A program made the translations under genes and the position numbers. Below are positions 58,801 to 64,000 of a stretch of 64,000 bases of DNA, piece after piece. Below the pieces are notes generated by a model. The model was not told the DNA's origin. It searched no databases and saw nothing but the letters and a program-made list of their open reading frames with translations. Each line of letters starts with the position of its first letter. Position 1 is the stretch's first letter. Origin of the DNA: Lutjanus erythropterus (Eukaryota; Chordata; Actinopteri; Lutjaniformes; Lutjanidae); contig CM034608.1 of assembly GCA_020091685.1 (NCBI GenBank), positions 2,719,105 through 2,783,104 of the forward strand. The letters run 5' to 3'.

Positions 58801-61343
58801 ACGCCTGAAGCAGGTACACAGGCTCTCGCCCAAGCGGCGTGACACGAGATATATGAGATCTTGCGATACCTTCACATCTGTGTTTACATGCAACCTGGAA
58901 GCAACTCAGACAACAGAGAGAGATCTGCTCAGAAATAGTGACTTGTTATACACACAGTTGACTTCCCAAACTTTCAACAAAGAAGAAAATGTCTGAGGAC
59001 TTCGACATAGAAGAAGAACATTATTTCTTTGCTGCAGCCGCGCCGCTAGGGTGAGAGCCTGAGTACCTGCTTCAGGCGTGTGCACGAGAATCAGGTCTGA
59101 GAGGCTACAGTTGATATTTAGGCTAAAAACATGGTGTAAACATGGTAAATGGCGTCTTTATGGCTGCAACTAACAATTATTTTCCTCATCAATTAATCGG
59201 TCGATTATTTTCTCAATTGATCAATTAGTTGTTTGGTCCATGAAATGTCAGAAAATGGTGAAGAAGTTGATCAAATCTCAAAATGACGTCCTCAAATGTC
59301 TTGTTTTGATCACAGCTCAAAGATATTCAGTTTACTGTCAGAGGGGAGTAAAGAAACCAGAAAATACTCACGTTTAAGGAGCTGAAATCAGAGAATTTAG
59401 AAATTTTTTTTTATTAAAAAATGATGCATAATGACTCCTTGATTAATTAATCCTGTCACAATGTTGTCACTTGAAAAATAGGTCCAAACATGGAGCACAT
59501 AGACGGACATTCATGTGCTCCACATGTTTAGACCTGTTTTTCAAGTCTTCCCTGTAATTATTACTTTCATTATTAATTAAGCTGGTGACCATTTTCTCCA
59601 TTAATTCATTAGTTGTTTGGTCCATAAAATGTCAGTCAGTGTTTCCCAGAGTCAAAGTTGACGTCCTCAAATGTCTTGTTTCATCCACAACCCAAAGATA
59701 TTCAGTTGATTATCAAAATAGATGCAGATTAATTTGATAGTCTTATTAATAACCAATTAATTACAATTTATTGATTAACCGTGAGGCAAATGGAGCATTT
59801 TTTGTTAATGAATTGTCAGCTGTGTGAACACTGTGCATGGTAGTATATTGTTATTTATTTTAGAATTGTAATGCCACTAATAATCCCCATTTTTATTAAA
59901 TGTATCTGTAATCTGATTATTTCTTTTTTATTTGGAACTATAATGGAATACAGTTACCTTTTTTGTATCCAGATTATGTAATTCTGTTACATGTAGTCTG
60001 TTACTTTCCAAGCCTGCTGTTAAAGTATCTTGTTCTGGACCAAACTGTGGGACAGAATGACTGTTTCTACCCACATCCATATAAAGTTATTAATTTAAAT
60101 ATCCCAAATTCAAAGTTGTATCGGCATGTTTGGCTTGGTTTGTGTCCTGTAGGACCCGTACAACATGGAGCGAGTGTTCTGGCTGCTGCTGGGCAAAGAC
60201 GGAGCTTCAGTGAAGACCATGATGGAGGAGTTTCAACAGTCACATAAACACTCTCTGCCTGAGAACCAGCGCAGACTGGTACCAGTCATCCTACATTTAC
60301 TGCAGCTACTGTATACATGCAGACGTCTTTATCTCCCACCCTGATACTCTCCGATCTGTTCCTCCATGTTTCCTCTAGTTGTCACAGGTTTTATCAACTG
60401 GAGCAGTGAGTGATGCAGGGATCCTGGAGACCATGAGGAGGTGCTGGGAGGACAACCTGTATGTTCTGTGTCCACACTCAGCTGTGGCTGTCTGGCATCA
60501 CTACCACTGTCCTCACAGCCCCACGCTCAACAGGTCAAACACACTGTATTCATCTACACACACAGACACAAGGCACTTCTGACTTCACAGCAAGACATGA
60601 ATCAGCAGGTTTCGCAGGTCCTCTTAGCTGATGACATCACTTTAAGCTGTCTGACTCACAGGATGTAGACTCTGGGTATAAGCCTGCAATTGGGTGACTA
60701 TTTCAGGCAGCATCCGCTAAGTGCGTGTTACCATTTTCAAAATCCTCGTCACTACAGGGAGCAACAGCAACCTACACACTGAAAATATCGCTAACAAGCT
60801 AGCAGCTGCCTTTTCTTTTCCAGATATTAAGCCTTTTTAATGCCCAGACAAGCCTCTCAATGTGCAAATGTTCCACCAAAACAGCCCTCCCCGACACTGT
60901 TTTGCAGGGGCACCATCGCTGCATTGGGGCTTTGCGCTGCCCAAGATCATTGTGATTGGTTTAAAGAAATACAAACAAGCCAGGGCCCCATTTTCCAGAG
61001 CTTCCTTAGCACTATGTGCATGAATCAGTACTTCTACTTTTACCAGATTTTTTTTCGACTCACTGTGGCAAAGCTCTCATCCATTTTTCTATGTAATTAC
61101 TAAAACTCTTCTTGCAGGTGTTACATTGCAACAGCGTCTCCAGCCAAGTTCCAGGCAGCGGTGCAGCGGGCCGGCCTGATCTTTGACCTACCTGAGGCGG
61201 TGCAGGCGTTGGATAAATTGGCCACCCGCTATGAGAACCTGGAGCGGAGCGTCAACTGGTGCAAAGACTGGGAGCACAGACTGAGAGAGAAGATCCAGTC
61301 TGTAAGTTCAGTCAGGAAAACCAGAGGGTCGTACTATGTCTGA
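55665..61343 (+). CDS. thnsl2: thnsl2, threonine synthase-like 2 (PLP-dependent)
   Basis: Complete gene with 8 coding exons: 55665-55887, 57019-57213, 57527-57679, 57774-58013, 58107-58255, 60153-60278, 60379-60533, 61118-61343. Spliced frame is 1,467 nt, giving 488 aa, close to the ~484 aa recalled for human THNSL2. It opens with [20 protein letters not shown] and [11 protein letters not shown], the threonine-synthase N-terminal domain. Then comes [14 protein letters not shown], whose Lys is the expected PLP Schiff-base residue. [14 protein letters not shown] and [12 protein letters not shown] are phosphate- and cofactor-binding loops. The family is fold-type II PLP enzymes; vertebrates do not make threonine this way, and THNSL2 is thought to act as a phospho-lyase on O-phospho-threonine or O-phosphohomoserine. 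THNSL1 is ruled out because no shikimate-kinase-like N-terminus is present. Polyadenylation signal at 61656. Confidence 0.95.
55934..56773. mobile_element. TTAA-target element with ~27-bp TIR in thnsl2 intron 1
   Basis: TTAA at both edges; ends TTAAAGGGATAGTTCGGTAT / CCAAAGTTACCCTTTAA, with TTTTTCAG/GGTTGAAAAATACC inside the arms. 840 bp. The interior has no recognisable transposase. Its end resembles, but its body differs from, the foldback MITEs at 21066 and 22645. Confidence 0.7.
57019..57213 (+). CDS. thnsl2: thnsl2 exon 2 (PLP lysine)
   Basis: Acceptor ttttgtcccag, donor GTAG|gtaagaagc. Contains [20 protein letters not shown] and [20 protein letters not shown]. The Lys in AFKD is the predicted cofactor ligand. 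Confidence 0.94.
57527..57679 (+). CDS. thnsl2: thnsl2 exon 3
   Basis: Acceptor gtcttctgcag, donor GCAG|gtgaaccta. Opens with [20 protein letters not shown], then [20 protein letters not shown]. Confidence 0.95.
57774..58013 (+). CDS. thnsl2: thnsl2 exon 4
   Basis: Acceptor gtctctgcag, donor GCAG|gtgagtcg. Contains [40 protein letters not shown] and [14 protein letters not shown]. Confidence 0.95.
58107..58255 (+). CDS. thnsl2: thnsl2 exon 5
   Basis: Acceptor gtgtctcag, donor CCAG|gtaacaca. Contains [20 protein letters not shown] and [20 protein letters not shown]. Confidence 0.95.
58663..59158. mobile_element. TTAA-type MITE with internal long hairpin, right end missing
   Basis: Left end TTTAAAGTGATAGTTCACCC with the family body AAAAATGAAATTTCACTCAA. 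Arms of ~58 bp at 58781-58838 and 59041-59098 are inverted copies (TCGTGCACACGCCTGAAGCA in both), around a ~200-bp loop. In thnsl2 intron 5. Confidence 0.6.
59159..60016. mobile_element. MITE cluster in thnsl2 intron 5
   Basis: 59159-59470 and 59540-59780 are two bodies of the TAGGGCTGCAAC family (TATGGCTGCAACTAACAATT; TTGTTTGGTCCATAAAATG). They are followed by 59820-60016 with the end CTTTCCAAGCCTG of the CAGGxTTGGGG family. Same order of parts as 15600-16352. Confidence 0.6.
60153..60278 (+). CDS. thnsl2: thnsl2 exon 6
   Basis: Acceptor tgtgtcctgtag, donor GACTG|gtaccagt; 42 codons. Contains [20 protein letters not shown] and [20 protein letters not shown]. Confidence 0.93.
60379..60533 (+). 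CDS. thnsl2: thnsl2 exon 7
   Basis: Acceptor tttcctctag, donor AACAG|gtcaaaca. Contains [20 protein letters not shown] and [20 protein letters not shown]. Confidence 0.93.
60660..61010 (-). repeat. Unclassified interspersed repeat, copy C (inverted)
   Basis: On the minus strand it matches 1735-2380 and 17700-18215 (CCAATCACAATGATCTTGGG, TTTGGTGGAACATTTGCACA, AAAAGGCAGCTGCTAGCTTG). In thnsl2 intron 7. Confidence 0.55.
61118..61343 (+). CDS. thnsl2: thnsl2 exon 8 (stop)
   Basis: Acceptor ctcttcttgcag. Contains [40 protein letters not shown] and the tail RKTRGSYYV, then TGA at 61341-61343. Confidence 0.93.
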
Positions 61344-61675
61344 TGATGATAGATGACAGTGAACACAACATGGGTGAGATCAGGTGACTTTGGCAGCCTG
61401 TCCTTGATCTCTGCACTTCTTATCTGAATGCAGTGATGAGGTTGATGGGGAAGGCCTCCTGTTGCCTCACTGATGGACTTTAGTCTGCAGTGTCATAAGA
61501 TCTGTCTTTTATATTTGTTCAGTGATGTCATACACCACAAACCAATCAGCTATTCAATGCAATGTTCAGTCTTCCATCCACAACTTTAACACAAACATAT
61601 ATGCTTCTGAATGAATAGAATCAAGTTATTTTCTGAGTTTATCTTTCTTGAAAACAATAAAAAGTTTTAAGATTT
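61344..61675 (+). other. thnsl2: thnsl2 3' UTR with AATAAA
   Basis: Non-coding sequence; AATAAA at 61656-61661 within AACAATAAAAAGTTTT predicts cleavage near 61675. Confidence 0.65.
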
Positions 61676-63414
61676 TACCATTTGAAAAGTGTCAGTAACT
61701 GATTGACATTCACCCCTCAGGAACAGTGAACAAAAAGGTTCATATTTCCTACATCTGCCACCTACAACCATCATGGTAACATTAAATGGGAGAAAAATAA
61801 GAAAGTTTTTAGGGATTTGGATTTATCTGTCTTATCATAAAGGGGCACATTACCCCATAATCAAGCATTCATTTTTTCCTCTTACCTCTAGTGCTGTTTA
61901 TCCATCTAAATAGTTTCGGTATGAGTTGCAGAGCTCTTGTCTCTTTCCTGGTCACTCAAGATAATCCACAGATTTTGTAGGAAGTACTTTCTTTCTGCAG
62001 TAGAGTCTATTGGAACTACATTGTGTTTTTGGTAGAAAGGAAATGGTTCCTATGTGAAACTGCTCACAGGGCCCCTGTCCTTAACAGCAGCTTGAGGGGC
62101 AGGGGCCTTGTTGTGAGCAAAAAAAGTGCAACACCTGAACATGGCAGGTCACAGACGCAGCAAAATTCATGATGTATTTAAGGTCAAAAACTTCTAATTC
62201 ATTCTTAGATGAAGACTGATTTATTGTACTACAACTACTTCCACCCTGTCGTAAAAACACACTGGGAAATATTTAATAATTTTAAGGAACTTAGTGGCCA
62301 AATAATTTTCTAGCACACAGAGCAGCCTATTGTGCATGACCCCAGAGGGCATTTTATCATGTTTTCTCCACCAGAAGGGCATCTTAAAAGCTACTTTACC
62401 ACATTGTGTTCACTAGAAGGGCACCCTATAGAGCTCTTTACCAGATTTTGTCCACTGGAAGGGCAGTTTAGAGGGCATTTTATCACATTTTATCTACCAT
62501 AGGGGCATTCCAGAGGGCACCTTTGTGTTTTTTTTTGAACATGTAGAGGTGATGACAAAATCCTGTGATCAAACTACCAGTAGAACTTGACACTTTGTGG
62601 TTTTTGTGTCAGTCACATGATGCTCAAAATATAATCCTTCAGGATGGTTATATTATTTATGTATTCAGGCATACTTTACCTTAATATTGTAGAAGTAATT
62701 TAACTTCTGTGGTAACAGGTTTCTGCCTTGAGGTGGCGCCACAGGTCACATAAATCTCCTCAGACATGATTACATAAGATTTTATATTTGCACTGTTGTA
62801 CTGATGCCAGTGCAGCAGTGTGTCTAAGATAGCGGTTTTATAGTAGTTATCTGAGAATCATACTGTGGAGGGTCGTAACTGTCCCAAAAGTTATTTATTG
62901 ATGTATTTTTATTTATACATTTCTTAATGCATTTCCTCTTCATGATACAAATAAGGAGAAATGTAAAAACAAAATACAGAAATAAATATGCTTGGGGGAA
63001 AAAAATAAATAAAATCAAATAAATAAATCAATAAATTAATTAATCAAATGGCAAAGTGAATCAATGAATACCTAAGGAAATAAATACAGGAGCAAAATTA
63101 AAACAGAAATATCAAGTTATGTTTAAAAATGAATGCCTACATGATATCATATTTTGGTGCATTTAATGGCATATTAATTCATGTATTGAGTCATGATTTA
63201 TTAATTTATTTAGTTATATCTGATTTTGTCAGTTATGGTCCTCCACACACAACAGCCCTTTATTTAGATTATAGCAGACTGGATAAACTTTAGCTGTTGT
63301 AATAATATTTTTATCATTTGGTCATACTACAAACAAGTGTTTGAGTTACACTGAGTTACATAGAATAAAAAGATTAAATAAAGGTACAATAAATTCTCTT
63401 GGATGGTGCTCACT
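61676..63414. other. Intergenic downstream of thnsl2
   Basis: Besides the minisatellite, 62900-63080 has AAATAAAT-type low-complexity sequence. No gene recognised. Confidence 0.5.
62342..62528. repeat. ~42-bp minisatellite, about 4 units
   Basis: Units of the type TTTACCAGATTTTGTCCACTGG then AAGGGCAGTTTAGAGGGCA; period 40-43 bp, diverged. Similar GGGCA-rich arrays are common in fish. Confidence 0.75.
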
Positions 63415-63945
63415 GGGGAGTGGTGGAGGAAGTATTCAGATCCTTCACTTAAGTAAAACTACTGGTACCAAACTGAAAATATTACAAGTAAAAGTCCTGC
63501 ATTCAAAACCTTACTTCAGTAAAATTATCTAAGTATTATCAGCAAAATGTACTTTAAGTATGACAAGTAAAAGTACTTATTGTGCAGTAAATTGGGGTAA
63601 AAATGAAATGATATTTAATTATGTTTACTAATAATTGCTAATGTTATAATTTTTTATTTTATCATTAGTTTGTGTAATTCGAAACAAGTAGCTGGTAAGA
63701 GTTGAGAAGTACTTAACATAATATATGAAATGTTATAACAGGTGCAACAATTATCACAATTTTTACATTACACAAACTAATGATAAAATAAGGTTTATAG
63801 CATTACTAATACTTATTAATTTCATTTTTGTTGAATGTAAAATATCAAATTCTTACACTTAATCTTTCAGTTTGTAGTTTCTTCTGAGATGAAGTGGAGT
63901 AGAAGCATAAAGTGGAGTAGAAGCATAAAGCTGCATAAATGGAAA
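63415..63945 (+). repeat. AGTGGTGGAGGAAGTATTCAG teleost repeat
   Basis: GGGAGTGGTGGAGGAAGTAT, TTCACTTAAGTAAAACTACT, GACAAGTAAAAGTACTT, ending in GAAGTGGAGTAGAAGCATAA (duplicated). Same family as 29698-30110. Confidence 0.65.

Positions 63946-64000
<55 letters not shown>
63946..64000. repeat. (TA)n microsatellite at window edge
   Basis: At least 25 TA units running off the right end of the window. Confidence 0.95.

Overview
The window is vertebrate, almost certainly teleost, nuclear DNA. Three interrupted protein-coding genes with canonical GT-AG introns are recognisable, and the space between exons is AT-rich and filled with repeat types typical of fish: hAT and TTAA-target MITEs, tRNA-derived SINEs, an L2/CR1-like LINE fragment, many (TG)n tracts and minisatellites. 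A percomorph fish is my guess from the repeat style, not a demonstrated fact. No bacterial, viral, rRNA or genuine tRNA genes were seen. || Layout. (1) 129-22335, minus strand: zer1, the Gly/N-degron substrate receptor of CUL2 ubiquitin ligase. Twelve coding exons (about 689 codons) are present; the last exon(s) lie beyond the left edge. A probable non-coding first exon and promoter lie near 24.4-24.6 kb. (2) 24.6-30.2 kb: intergenic, with a 1.4-kb array of diverged ~290-bp units built on TTATCT..AGATAA dyads, a strong CTCF-type motif, a small unrecognised two-exon minus-strand reading frame, and repeats. (3) 30307-43491, plus strand: tbc1d13, a Rab35-type GAP, complete in 12 exons and exactly 400 codons. 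It is head-to-head with zer1, an arrangement I recall from the human ZER1-TBC1D13 locus. Intron 11 holds a Russian-doll stack: a SINE inside a hAT element, inside an older hAT MITE, inside a minisatellite. (4) 44.1-53.4 kb: intergenic, containing an unclassified 2,929-bp transposon (49214-52142) with 75-bp terminal inverted repeats that carry paired YY1-like and ETS-like motifs. Inside it lie minus-strand spliced exons, one encoding the C-terminal half of a PHD-type zinc finger. (5) 55665-61343, plus strand: thnsl2, a PLP-dependent threonine synthase-like protein, complete in 8 exons and 488 codons. A promoter-like stretch with two TCTCGCGAGA palindromes lies 2 kb upstream. (6) 61.7-64.0 kb: intergenic, with a ~42-bp minisatellite, a common teleost repeat and (TA)n running off the right edge. 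|| The three genes do not form a pathway: one is a ubiquitin-ligase receptor, one a membrane-traffic GAP, one a metabolic-type PLP enzyme. The richest unexplained material is mobile. Several non-autonomous hAT elements keep exact 8-bp target duplications, some are nested, and at least one MITE-in-MITE junction occurs at two loci. The best candidate for something undescribed is the 2.9-kb TIR element with promoter-like ends.
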